Source of the DNA: JALVIU01 sp964462295
Lineage (GTDB): Bacteria > Atribacterota > JALVIU01
Reading direction: 5' to 3'
Assembly: GCA_964462295.1 (NCBI GenBank)
Contig: CAYWXH010000057.1
Location: 1 to 10,706 of the forward strand
DNA length: 10,706 nucleotides
Shown: positions 1-5,960 of the stretch, one piece after another
Numbering within the stretch: position 1 is the stretch's first letter
Layout of the letters: the number at the start of each line of letters is the position of its first letter
Translations under genes and position numbers: made by a program
The notes under the pieces: generated by a model
What the model was told of the DNA's origin: nothing
The model's database searches: none
What the model saw: the letters and a program-made list of their open reading frames with translations, nothing else

Positions 1-15
1 TGTTTCATCTTTCAT
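1..15 (-). CDS. Possible first codons of a gene continuing beyond the left edge
   Basis: Six bases after the TATACT -10 element, a minus-strand ATG opens a frame reading M-K-D-E-T to the edge of the window. A second, out-of-frame ATG lies at 6-8. No clear Shine-Dalgarno precedes either, which fits a leaderless start but also fits no start here at all. Five codons say nothing about function. The only support is the promoter position. Confidence 0.25.
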
Positions 16-21
16 AACCTG

Positions 22-50
22 AGTATAGCATTGTGGTTAATAGGTGTCAA
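22..50 (-). promoter_or_regulatory. Sigma-70 type promoter reading out of the left edge
   Basis: On the minus strand, TTGACA (45-50), a 17-base spacer and TATACT (22-27) form a near-consensus housekeeping promoter. Transcription would start about 6-8 bases past the -10, near position 15, and run leftward out of the window. An ATG sits at 13-15 on the same strand, so the transcript may be leaderless. This rests on sequence match only. Confidence 0.6.
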
Positions 51-146
51 GGGGTCTTCTGTAAAGAGTCCATATACCCCCTCTGTCATTTCGAGGAACC
101 CACGTCCCCATCTGTCATCCCAAGGGCTCCACGCACCCCCCCCATC

Positions 147-191
147 TGTCATTGCGAGGAAGGGCGTATTTTGCCCTGACGCGGCAATCTC
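147..191 (-). repeat. Repeat copy, inverted relative to the others
   Basis: It runs from TGTCATTGCGAGG (147-159) to GGCAATCTC (183-191). The inner stem is AGGGC (161-165) pairing with GCCCT (173-177). It faces the copy at 224-265, so the pair forms a larger inverted repeat. Confidence 0.75.
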
Positions 192-223
192 TGGTACCGA
201 AGGTGTATTGGGAGCCAAAAAGA

Positions 224-265
224 GAGATTGCTTCGGGGCTGAAAGACAAGCCCCTCGCAATGACA
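224..265 (+). repeat. Repeat copy, 42 bp
   Basis: It starts GAGATTGC and ends CCTCGCAATGACA. The inner stem is GGGGCT (235-240) with AGCCCC (249-254). It is the same length as the copy at 289-330, which starts 65 bases further on. Confidence 0.8.
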
Positions 266-288
266 AAAAGCGTTGGGAATACAAAAGA

Positions 289-330
289 GAGATTGCCACG
301 GGGCTAAAAAACAAGCCCCTCGCAATGACA
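289..330 (+). repeat. Repeat copy, 42 bp
   Basis: It starts GAGATTGCC and ends CCTCGCAATGACA. The inner stem is formed by GGGGCT and AGCCCC, as in the copy at 224-265, but the loop differs. Confidence 0.8.
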
Positions 331-360
331 ACACAGGGGAACATGATAATTGGCTTTCAT

Positions 361-399
361 AGATTGCCCCGGGCCACTTCCATGGTGCTCGCAATGACA
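361..399 (+). repeat. Diverged repeat copy, 39 bp
   Basis: The ends AGATTGCC and CTCGCAATGACA are conserved. The middle is diverged and its hairpin is weak compared with the other full copies. Confidence 0.65.
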
Positions 400-414
400 A
401 GACTTAGGGGTCGC

Positions 415-452
415 AGATTGCCACGGCTCACAAAACGAGCCTCGCAATGACA
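415..452 (+). repeat. Repeat copy, 38 bp, with a different inner stem
   Basis: The ends AGATTGCC and CCTCGCAATGACA are conserved. The inner stem is GGCTC (425-429) with GAGCC (437-441). It differs from GGGGCT/AGCCCC in the neighbouring copies but is still fully paired. Confidence 0.75.
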
Positions 453-477
453 AAAGGAAAAACCCCTCTCAATGACA

Positions 478-586
478 GAAAATAGAACTTCACAAGGGCA
501 ACAGGAGAAAAATCTAGTAGCAGAAAAAGGAAAGAATTCTTATATTAATACTTAGAGAAACTTTTAGGTATTTCCAAAAATTTTAC
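478..586. other. AT-rich spacer without recognisable content
   Basis: Between the last repeat fragment and the rrf2 promoter there is AT-rich, purine-rich sequence. I see no gene, RNA or strong hairpin in it. Confidence 0.5.
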
Positions 587-615
587 TTGACAATCGAGGA
601 GATTAGCTTTATATT
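587..615 (+). promoter_or_regulatory. Promoter of the Rrf2 regulator gene
   Basis: TTGACA (587-592), a 17-base spacer and TATATT (610-615) give a near-consensus promoter. The predicted start is near 622. This leaves a leader of about 28 bases that carries a good Shine-Dalgarno sequence. Confidence 0.75.
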
Positions 616-635
616 ATTATAGTATTATAGTATAG
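615..635 (+). repeat. Tandem 8-bp repeat over the rrf2 transcription start
   Basis: TATTATAG occurs twice in tandem (615-622, 623-630), followed by a partial TATAG (631-635). The repeat overlaps the end of the -10 and the predicted +1, a usual place for a repressor to bind. Rrf2-type regulators often control their own gene, so this is a candidate operator. It does not clearly match the IscR consensus and could be simple AT-rich sequence. Confidence 0.4.
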
Positions 636-649
636 TTGAGGAGGAACAA

Positions 650-1099
650 TTGAAACTATCTACAAGATCTCGATATGGACTTAGGATGATGTTGGAACTT
701 ACTAAAAGATATAATGAAGGCCCTGTATCTGTAAAAGATATCTCAGGGGTACAAAATATATCTATAAAATATCTACAGCAATTGGCTATTATACTTGAAA
801 AAGGGGGACTTATAAGGAGTTTCAGGGGTGCATATGGAGGCTATCAGCTTACCAAAGAGCCCAAGGATATAAAGATAAAAGATGTAGTTCTTCTGTTGGA
901 AGGAAATCTTTACATAGTCCCTTGTCTTGTAGATGAGGATTACTGTGATAGGGTGAGAGATTGTGCTACGCGGAAGATCTGGAAAAAGATAAATGAAGAA
1001 ATCATTAGAATTTTAGAATCCTATACACTTGAAGATTTGGCAAAAATGGATGAAAACGGGAAAAAAAGGACTTCCGGATTACTCCAGGAAGTCCTTTAG
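650..1099 (+). CDS. Rrf2 family transcriptional regulator, probably Fe-S sensing
   Basis: A 149-residue DNA-binding regulator. The N-terminal winged helix-turn-helix is typical of Rrf2 proteins: MKLSTRSRYGLRMM at the start, SVKDIS and SIKYLQQL around 27-46, and the wing with GAYGGYQL (60-67). Three cysteines, C92, C99 and C105, lie where IscR-type members bind an Fe-S cluster (usual pattern about C-x5-C-x5-C; here C-x6-C-x5-C). A redox or iron-sulphur sensing role is therefore likely but inferred. The start is a TTG at 650, preceded by GAGGAGGA (638-645), and it gives the conserved family N-terminus. The gene stands alone. No iron-sulphur assembly gene lies beside it, so its targets cannot be read from context. 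Its last 21 bases overlap the 3' end of the convergent rpoD gene. Confidence 0.92.
   Translation: MKLSTRSRYGLRMMLELTKRYNEGPVSVKDISGVQNISIKYLQQLAIILEKGGLIRSFRGAYGGYQLTKEPKDIKIKDVVLLLEGNLYIVPCLVDEDYCDRVRDCATRKIWKKINEEIIRILESYTLEDLAKMDENGKKRTSGLLQEVL
1061..1097 (-). terminator. Intrinsic terminator of dnaG-rpoD, inside the rrf2 coding end
   Basis: A perfect 11-bp inverted repeat, AAAGGACTTCC (1065-1075) and GGAAGTCCTTT (1087-1097), encloses an 11-base loop. Read on the minus strand it is followed directly by a run of seven T (1061-1067, partly within the stem), as expected for a rho-independent terminator after rpoD. The rpoD stop codon (1079-1081) is in the loop. On the plus strand no T-run follows, so it should act mainly on rpoD transcripts. 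Confidence 0.85.
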
Positions 1100-2197
1100 T
1101 ATCTTACTTCTACTTGGATGTTTTAGTTTGCGAAGTGCTTTTGCCTCTATTTGTCTTATTCTTTCCCTTGTTACATTGAATTTCTTTCCCACTTCTTCCA
1201 GTGTATGAGGGTGTCCATCTTCTAATCCGAATCTTAGTTTTAGTACATCTCTTTCTCTCTCTGAAAGCCCACTTAGAAGCTCTTCTAGATGCTCTCTTAA
1301 TAGTATGTTTGATGCTACCTTTGGTGGAGCAGGAGAGTCTTCATCTGGTAAAAAGTCTCCAAGGTGGCTGTCTTCTTCTTTTCCTATTGGTGTCTCAAGG
1401 GATATAGGTTCCTGTGCTATTTTAAGTATGTCTTTTACCTTTTGTTCTGTTAGGCCCATTCTTTCTGCAATCTCTTTGGGGGTTGGTTCTCTTCCTAATT
1501 CTTGGACGAGTTCTTTTGATACACGCATAAGCTTGTTTATTGTTTCTACCATATGTACAGGGATCCTTATAGTACGTGCCTGGTCTGCTATGGCCCTCGT
1601 GATTGCCTGCCTTATCCACCATGTAGCATATGTGGAGAATTTGTAGCCCTTTCTGTAATCAAACTTTTCTACAGCCCTTAAGAGTCCTAAATTCCCCTCC
1701 TGGATTAGGTCTAAAAATAAAAGTCCCCTTCCTACATATCTTTTTGCAATACTTACAACAAGCCTCAAATTAGCTTTCATGAGTTTGTCTTTTGCTTCTT
1801 GGTCTCCTTTTTCGATTCTTTTTGCAAGTTCTATCTCTTCCTCTGGGGTCAAAAGTTCTATTTTTCCTATCTCTTTTAGGTAAAGTTTTACTGGATCGTC
1901 TATTCCTGTCTCTTCCCCTAATTGTAATTCATTGAAATCTGTACGCTCAATCATGTTTACATTAGTATTTTTCCCGTTTCCTTTTTCTTCTTCAAGATCA
2001 CTTCCGGGTACACCTTTCACTCGTATCCCCTCTTCCATTAATTTAATATAAACCTCATCAATCTTTTCCGAATCAATAATCTCTTTGGGAAGGACCTCTG
2101 AAAGGTCATTAATGGAAAGCTCGTTGTTGTTTTTCTTTGCCTTTTTTATAAGCTTTTTTATTGCTTTATTGATAACTTCTTTTTCCTTTTTTTGCAT
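1079..2197 (-). CDS. rpoD: RNA polymerase primary sigma factor (SigA/RpoD)
   Basis: The housekeeping sigma factor, which directs RNA polymerase to -35/-10 promoters. At 372 residues it is a compact, Firmicutes-like form. An N-terminal region 1.1-like segment lies at about 4-60, then an acidic linker, region 1.2 from DDPVKLYLKEIG (100-111), and region 2 with LRLVVSIAKRYVGRG and KFSTYATWWIRQAITRA (about 144-202). Region 3 follows (about 209-290), and region 4 carries the helix-turn-helix TLEEVGKKFNVTRERIRQIE (332-351). It ends with the usual HPSRSKILKDFLE. The start ATG (2195-2197) is preceded by AGGTG (2206-2210) with an 8-base gap. A GGAGG touching the ATG is too close to serve. It lies 22 bases after dnaG and is surely co-transcribed with it. 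The promoters seen in this window fit recognition by such a factor. Confidence 0.97.
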   Translation of the reverse strand: MQKKEKEVINKAIKKLIKKAKKNNNELSINDLSEVLPKEIIDSEKIDEVYIKLMEEGIRVKGVPGSDLEEEKGNGKNTNVNMIERTDFNELQLGEETGIDDPVKLYLKEIGKIELLTPEEEIELAKRIEKGDQEAKDKLMKANLRLVVSIAKRYVGRGLLFLDLIQEGNLGLLRAVEKFDYRKGYKFSTYATWWIRQAITRAIADQARTIRIPVHMVETINKLMRVSKELVQELGREPTPKEIAERMGLTEQKVKDILKIAQEPISLETPIGKEEDSHLGDFLPDEDSPAPPKVASNILLREHLEELLSGLSERERDVLKLRFGLEDGHPHTLEEVGKKFNVTRERIRQIEAKALRKLKHPSRSKILKDFLE

Positions 2198-2219
2198 CCT
2201 CCATTCACCTACTTATTAG

Positions 2220-3935
2220 TTAACTTTTTATTCTGGATTTCTCTAAAAAGGTCTGAAGAGTTATTGGATCTGTCTCGCCTTTTTTTATCTTATCCAATAT
2301 AGCTAAATACTCTCTTTTTTCCTGGTATTGCATTAAAGCATCTATAAATCCAAATAAAGCATGTGCGGGTTCTGTAAAAATGGAGACCTCTTTAAGAGCT
2401 TTTCCTAAAAGCGCCCTTTCTTCTTCCTCAAGTGAGAAGAAGATATCTTCAGCTTCTTTCCCTATTATAGCGAGTTCCTTTATTTTTGTAAAGATATTTC
2501 TATATCTTTCATCTGGAAAATCCTCTTCCTTTAGGCGAGAAAGGGCAATATCCTTTGCCTCTTGGTCAGTAAGCATGATGCCTATTATGGCCTCTTGTGT
2601 CTTTTCTATCCCTCGTCCTTCTATTCCCTCTATCTCTTCCTTATTTTTCTTTCTTCTCTTATGTCGAGATAATTCATTATATATTAGCCTTTCCTCTACA
2701 TCAAAACGCTCACTTATCGCCTTTATATATGTGGCAAGCTCTAACTCATCTGAAAACTCAGTTAGATCTTTTACTATTTCCCTTATAAATTTTACCTTTT
2801 CTTCAGGATCATTAAGATTATAGTCCTTTTTCCGTATATCAATTACAAAATCAAGTACATTTCGCGATACCTCTTTTAGGGCCAAGAAATTACCTCTTCC
2901 ATATTTTCCCAAATAGGTGTCTGGATCTTCTCCCTCCGGAATTTCGATGATCCCTACATTTATTCCTTGTTTTTTAAAGATTTGAATGCCCCGTAAGGTA
3001 GCCTTATTGCCTGCCTTATCTCCATCATATGCAATATATACATTTCGGGAAAATCGCTTCAAGATCCTTGCCTGATTTATTGTAAGAGAAGTTCCAAGTG
3101 TAGCTATTGCATTTTCTATACCATGTTTATACATAGCTATGAGGTCCATGTATCCTTCTACTACAAATACCTCTTTTCTCTTTTTGATATACTCTTTTGC
3201 TAGATCAATACCATAAAGTACATCACTTTTTTTAAAAACAGGAGTTTCCCTTGTATTTATATATTTTGGTTCACTATTTCCTAAAACCCTTCCACCAAAT
3301 CCTATTACTCTTCCTTTGAGATCCCTTATGGGAAACATTATACGTCCCCTAAAGTAATCTATATACCTACCGTCTTTTGTATTGTAGATTAGCCCAGCCT
3401 CTTCAAGGATTTCTACTGTATAACCCCTTCTCTTGGCCTCAGTACCGAGTGTATATTCGGCAAAAGGTGCCCATCCTATACTGAAGGTCTCGATTATAGG
3501 GAGAGTTATCCCTCTCTTTAAGAGATAAGCTAAGGCCTCTTTTCCCAGCTCCCTTTTTAGGTTTTTTTTATAAAAGATATTTGCAAATTCCAATACCGCA
3601 TATATAAGTGCTTTTTTTCTCTCTGTTCCTTCATCTTTTTCTTCTTCGGAGATGGATATGCCTGCCTCTTTTGCAAGCATCTTTACAGCTTCTGGGAAGC
3701 TTATATTCTCTATTTTTTGGACAAAATTTATAACATTTCCTGATGCCCCACATCCAAAGCAGTGAAATATCTGTTTTTCTGGGCTTACTACAAAAGAAGG
3801 TGTTTTTTCATCATGAAAGGGACATAGGGCTTTGAAGTTTCTACCAGATGGTCTGAGGTCAATATAGCGAGAAATAACATCAACAATATCTAACCTATCT
3901 CTAATCTCTTCAAGGGTTTTCTCTGGGATCTTCAT
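2220..3935 (-). CDS. dnaG: DNA primase DnaG
   Basis: The replicative primase, which makes RNA primers for DNA synthesis with the replicative helicase. The N-terminal zinc finger is complete: C38, H41, C59 and C62 (CPFH...CFGC). The polymerase core follows, with the basic motif EPKYINTRETPVFKKSDVLY (222-241). The TOPRIM acidic residues are present: E260 in VVEGYMD, D304 and D306 in YDGDKAG, and DPD at 337-339. The C-terminal part (about 440-571) is the poorly conserved helicase-interacting region. The length of 571 residues is a little below the usual 600 or so, mostly from this end. GGAGA (3942-3946), six bases before the ATG, supports the start. With rpoD it forms the classic macromolecular-synthesis pair, here without rpsU. 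Confidence 0.97.
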   Translation of the reverse strand: MKIPEKTLEEIRDRLDIVDVISRYIDLRPSGRNFKALCPFHDEKTPSFVVSPEKQIFHCFGCGASGNVINFVQKIENISFPEAVKMLAKEAGISISEEEKDEGTERKKALIYAVLEFANIFYKKNLKRELGKEALAYLLKRGITLPIIETFSIGWAPFAEYTLGTEAKRRGYTVEILEEAGLIYNTKDGRYIDYFRGRIMFPIRDLKGRVIGFGGRVLGNSEPKYINTRETPVFKKSDVLYGIDLAKEYIKKRKEVFVVEGYMDLIAMYKHGIENAIATLGTSLTINQARILKRFSRNVYIAYDGDKAGNKATLRGIQIFKKQGINVGIIEIPEGEDPDTYLGKYGRGNFLALKEVSRNVLDFVIDIRKKDYNLNDPEEKVKFIREIVKDLTEFSDELELATYIKAISERFDVEERLIYNELSRHKRRKKNKEEIEGIEGRGIEKTQEAIIGIMLTDQEAKDIALSRLKEEDFPDERYRNIFTKIKELAIIGKEAEDIFFSLEEEERALLGKALKEVSIFTEPAHALFGFIDALMQYQEKREYLAILDKIKKGETDPITLQTFLEKSRIKS

Positions 3936-3953
3936 ATTGGGTCTCCAATAATT

Positions 3954-3962
3954 ATTATACCA
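3954..3962 (-). promoter_or_regulatory. Extended -10 promoter for dnaG-rpoD
   Basis: On the minus strand TGGTATAAT is a consensus extended -10 (TG-n-TATAAT, -10 at 3954-3959). No good -35 lies 16-18 bases upstream, where the palindrome sits, which fits an extended -10 promoter. The predicted +1 is near 3947. That gives a leader of about 12 bases starting right at the Shine-Dalgarno sequence. Confidence 0.6.
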
Positions 3963-3989
3963 TATGTATACAAGATGTATACATATGGT
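3959..3989. promoter_or_regulatory. Perfect 13-bp-arm palindrome between divergent promoters, likely operator
   Basis: ACCATATGTATAC (3959-3971), a 5-base centre and GTATACATATGGT (3977-3989) form a perfect inverted repeat. Within it ATGTATAC also appears as a direct repeat at 3964-3971 and 3975-3982, eleven bases apart, or one helical turn. It covers the upstream promoter region of dnaG-rpoD and abuts the -35 of the divergent glycosyltransferase gene. A bound protein could therefore control both. The GTATAC cores recall GntR-type sites, but no such regulator is in the window. No T-run follows on either strand, so a terminator is unlikely. Confidence 0.6.
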
Positions 3990-4018
3990 TGACCATTTTT
4001 AATTTTTGAGGATATAAT
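3989..4018 (+). promoter_or_regulatory. Promoter of the glycosyltransferase gene
   Basis: TTGACC (3989-3994), an 18-base spacer and TATAAT (4013-4018) precede the gene at 4033. The predicted +1 near 4025 falls inside the AAGGGG Shine-Dalgarno sequence (4022-4027). Either the real start of transcription is slightly earlier, or the mRNA has almost no leader. Confidence 0.55.
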
Positions 4019-4032
4019 ATGAAGGGGTCAAT

Positions 4033-4965
4033 ATGAAAAATATCGGTATATATTATTTAGAGTCTTTTAAAAAATCGTACATATTCTTTGAGATCAAAAA
4101 GTGGAAAAAGGTCTTTAAAGAGTTAGGTTTTAATACAATAGATTATAGCATATCAGAACGACTATTCTTTGAGGATATAAAAAATAAAGAGATCATAAGA
4201 GAAGAAATATTGGGCTTTCTGAAAAATGAAAATATTGATCTTCTTATATTGGAGGATCTATGTTCTATACCCCACTTTACTTATCTTTCAGAGGCAATAC
4301 ATAAAAGTAGTGTAAAGCTTTTAATCCATCACCATAATTTACCCACGAAAGGATTTTATAAATGTAAAAAATTAAAAGAGCTATACGCAAGCCATGTAGT
4401 TCTAAACAGTATAGACCAAGATAAACTTTTTAAGGGGCAGGGGATTCGTGCAAGAGTTGTACCTTACATGTATGACCCAGATGAGATCCGACCATTTAAG
4501 AGAAATTGGAAATACCTAACCCTTTTTATGCCTGATATCCCTCATATGAGAGAGGGTATAGCTATTGTAATAAAAAATAAATTGGAAAACATCTTAGGAG
4601 AAAAAGTTGAGCTTATAAAATCTGCTTCTCTAGAGGATCTATTATCGTCAGATATAATGATTTATCCTACCTTTTTCCAGGGTTGGGCCCCATATCTTAT
4701 GGAGGCCATAGCAGGGGGTGTACCTGCTCTTATCTCTGATTATAAGGTATATAAGCGAGATATATCTCCCTTTGAATTTGATTTTATATCATTGGGTAAT
4801 ATGGAGAGTGAAGATATAGAAAAGGCGATAAATAGACTGGTAAATGTAATGTTGGATGAGAGGGTAAAAAACAAGATGATAAGTCGAAATAGGGAGATTG
4901 CAGAGAGGTGTTTTTCTCTTTCTATGCTGAAAAGATATATAAAAGCTATAGTAGATGAATTTTAA
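4033..4965 (+). CDS. Glycosyltransferase, GT-B fold, family 4-like
   Basis: Probably transfers a sugar from a nucleotide-sugar donor onto a cell-surface or other acceptor. Donor and acceptor cannot be told. At 310 residues it is short for a GT-B enzyme. The N-terminal half looks like an acceptor domain (MKNIGIYYLES at the start; VKLLIHHHNL around 94-103). VVPYMYDPDEIRP (142-154) resembles the family linker usually written V-x-P-N-G-V-D. The donor-site segment GWAPYLMEAIAGGVPALISD (217-236) matches the family pattern E-G-F-G-L-P-x-x-E-A-M-A-x-G-x-P. However, the first Glu of the E-x7-E motif is Gln (Q216); the second is kept (E224). No membrane segment or signal peptide is seen. AAGGGG lies five bases before the ATG. 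It is a single gene, divergent from dnaG and convergent with arcC. Confidence 0.72.
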   Translation: MKNIGIYYLESFKKSYIFFEIKKWKKVFKELGFNTIDYSISERLFFEDIKNKEIIREEILGFLKNENIDLLILEDLCSIPHFTYLSEAIHKSSVKLLIHHHNLPTKGFYKCKKLKELYASHVVLNSIDQDKLFKGQGIRARVVPYMYDPDEIRPFKRNWKYLTLFMPDIPHMREGIAIVIKNKLENILGEKVELIKSASLEDLLSSDIMIYPTFFQGWAPYLMEAIAGGVPALISDYKVYKRDISPFEFDFISLGNMESEDIEKAINRLVNVMLDERVKNKMISRNREIAERCFSLSMLKRYIKAIVDEF

Positions 4966-4995
4966 AAAAGGAGGGGGAGGGCAAAGCCCTCCCGC
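4966..4995 (-). terminator. Hairpin terminator for the carbamoyltransferase operon
   Basis: GGGAGGGC (4975-4982), loop AAA and GCCCTCCC (4986-4993) form a strong GC-rich stem. On the minus strand, five bases after the stem, comes a run of six T (4965-4970 region), so it most likely ends arcC transcripts. It also lies just behind the convergent glycosyltransferase gene, but no T-run follows on that strand. Confidence 0.7.
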
Positions 4996-4999
4996 TAAT

Positions 5000-5947
5000 C
5001 TATGGTAATATCCTTGTGCCCGCTTTACCGGCAAGTGCCTCTACTGCCTTTTCAAGTGCTGTAATTATTGCCATTTTCCCACCATTTTTTACAAAACGTA
5101 TAGCTGCCTTTACTTTTGGTCCCATACTTCCTGCCTTGAAATGTCCCTCTTCCTGATATTTTTCTAATTCTTCTACTTTTATCTCGCCAAGTGCCTTTTC
5201 ATTTTCTTTCTTATAGTTTATGTAGGCATTTGGTACATCTGTTAAGATGAGAAGTATGTCTGCATTTACCTCTTGTGCAAGTCTTTCACCTGCAAGGTCT
5301 TTATCTATTACAGCCTCAACTCCTCTGTATGTCCCATCCTCTTGCTTAATTACAGGGATACCGCCTCCACCTGATGCAATAACTATGTTTCCATTAGATA
5401 CAAGACAATTTACCGCATCTTTTTCTACTATAGCCTTTGGATCAGGGGATGGAACTACCCGTCTGTATCCTCTTCCTGCATCTTCTATCCACACCTCATC
5501 AGGCTTTTCTTTTTGCCTTTTTTCTGCCTCTTCCTTTGTATAAAATGGACCTACAGGTTTTGTTGGATTTGAAAAAGCAGGGTCATCTTTCGATACAAGT
5601 ACCTGTGTTACAACTGTTGCCACAGATTTGTCTATTTTTTCCTTTACAAATTCATTTATGAGTGATTGCTGTATCATATACCCTATAAAACCTTGTGTTT
5701 CTGCTCCACATACATCCATAGGCATAGAGGGGACACCAAAGAGTTTTTCTCCCCCTTCGTTTTGCAAAAGTACTGCACCTACCTGTGGCCCATTTCCATG
5801 GGTAATTACTACTTCATATCCCTCTTTTACCATTTTTGCAATTTGACTTGTAGTGTTTTTTACATTTTCAAGTTGCTCTGTATAAGTCCCTTTCTGTCCA
5901 GGTTTTAAAATAGCATTTCCTCCGAGTGCAACTACAATCCTTGCCAT
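5000..5947 (-). CDS. arcC: Carbamate kinase
   Basis: Catalyses carbamoyl phosphate + ADP to ATP + carbamate (then NH3 and CO2), a substrate-level ATP-forming step in the cytoplasm. From the chosen start it has 315 residues, the normal family length. Amino-acid kinase motifs are present: ALGGNA (7-12), THGNGPQVG (49-57), VIASGGGGIP (189-198), DKD (215-217), LTDV (235-238) and MGPK (275-278). An ATG two codons upstream (5951-5953) is only two bases from the Shine-Dalgarno sequence, so I prefer the ATG at 5945-5947, which also gives the family-typical MARIVVALGGN. It is the last gene of the operon, 13 bases after the DUF1116 gene. Beside FdrA-type carbamoyltransferase genes its job is probably to use the carbamoyl phosphate they release, like E. 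coli AllK, rather than to serve arginine deiminase. Confidence 0.96.
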   Translation of the reverse strand: MARIVVALGGNAILKPGQKGTYTEQLENVKNTTSQIAKMVKEGYEVVITHGNGPQVGAVLLQNEGGEKLFGVPSMPMDVCGAETQGFIGYMIQQSLINEFVKEKIDKSVATVVTQVLVSKDDPAFSNPTKPVGPFYTKEEAEKRQKEKPDEVWIEDAGRGYRRVVPSPDPKAIVEKDAVNCLVSNGNIVIASGGGGIPVIKQEDGTYRGVEAVIDKDLAGERLAQEVNADILLILTDVPNAYINYKKENEKALGEIKVEELEKYQEEGHFKAGSMGPKVKAAIRFVKNGGKMAIITALEKAVEALAGKAGTRILP

Positions 5948-5955
5948 ACTCATCT

Positions 5956-5960
5956 CTCCT
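5956..5960 (-). promoter_or_regulatory. Ribosome binding site that decides the arcC start
   Basis: AGGAG on the minus strand abuts the stop of the upstream gene. It is eight bases from the ATG at 5945-5947 but only two from the ATG at 5951-5953. The spacing favours the downstream ATG. Confidence 0.7.

Larger units (their letters stand above)
84..477. repeat. Cluster of dispersed hairpin repeats (AGATTGC...GCAATGACA family)
   Basis: About eight copies or part-copies of one repeat lie here. Partial copies are TGTCATTTCGAGG at 84-96, TGTCATCCCAAGG at 113-125 and CCCCTCTCAATGACA at 463-477. Fuller copies lie at 147-191 (opposite orientation), 224-265, 289-330, 361-399 and 415-452. The unit has conserved ends (AGATTGC and CTCGCAATGACA), which contain a short inverted repeat (ATTGC/GCAAT), around a variable inner hairpin. 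Repeats ending TGTCATTGCGAGG are known as dispersed intergenic elements in several unrelated bacterial genomes. Open frames across the region are built from the repeats and are not convincing genes. No transposase is present, so any mobilisation would need help from elsewhere. Confidence 0.85.

Noticed and set aside
31..450. A 139-codon open frame on the plus strand (and overlapping minus-strand frames at 12-344 and 149-400) in the left region
   Set aside because: The frames run through the repeat cluster, their translations repeat the repeat units, and no ribosome binding site or known motif is present.
84..477. CRISPR array
   Set aside because: Copies differ in orientation, length and inner sequence, spacing is irregular, and there are no uniform spacers or cas genes.
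4019..4036. A five-codon mini-ORF (M-K-G-S-I) whose TGA overlaps the glycosyltransferase ATG
   Set aside because: It could be a leader peptide, with GAGG seven bases upstream, but the TATAAT box ends directly before it. A transcript from that promoter would start inside or after it.
4168..4180. A 13-base match (TTTGAGGATATAA) between the glycosyltransferase promoter and its coding region
   Set aside because: It is AT-rich and lies within coding sequence. It is probably chance, with no further shared sequence on either side.
4975..4993. The GC-rich hairpin as a terminator for the glycosyltransferase gene
   Set aside because: There is no T-run on the plus-strand side. The T-run lies on the minus-strand side, so it is assigned to the carbamoyltransferase operon, though some two-way effect is possible.
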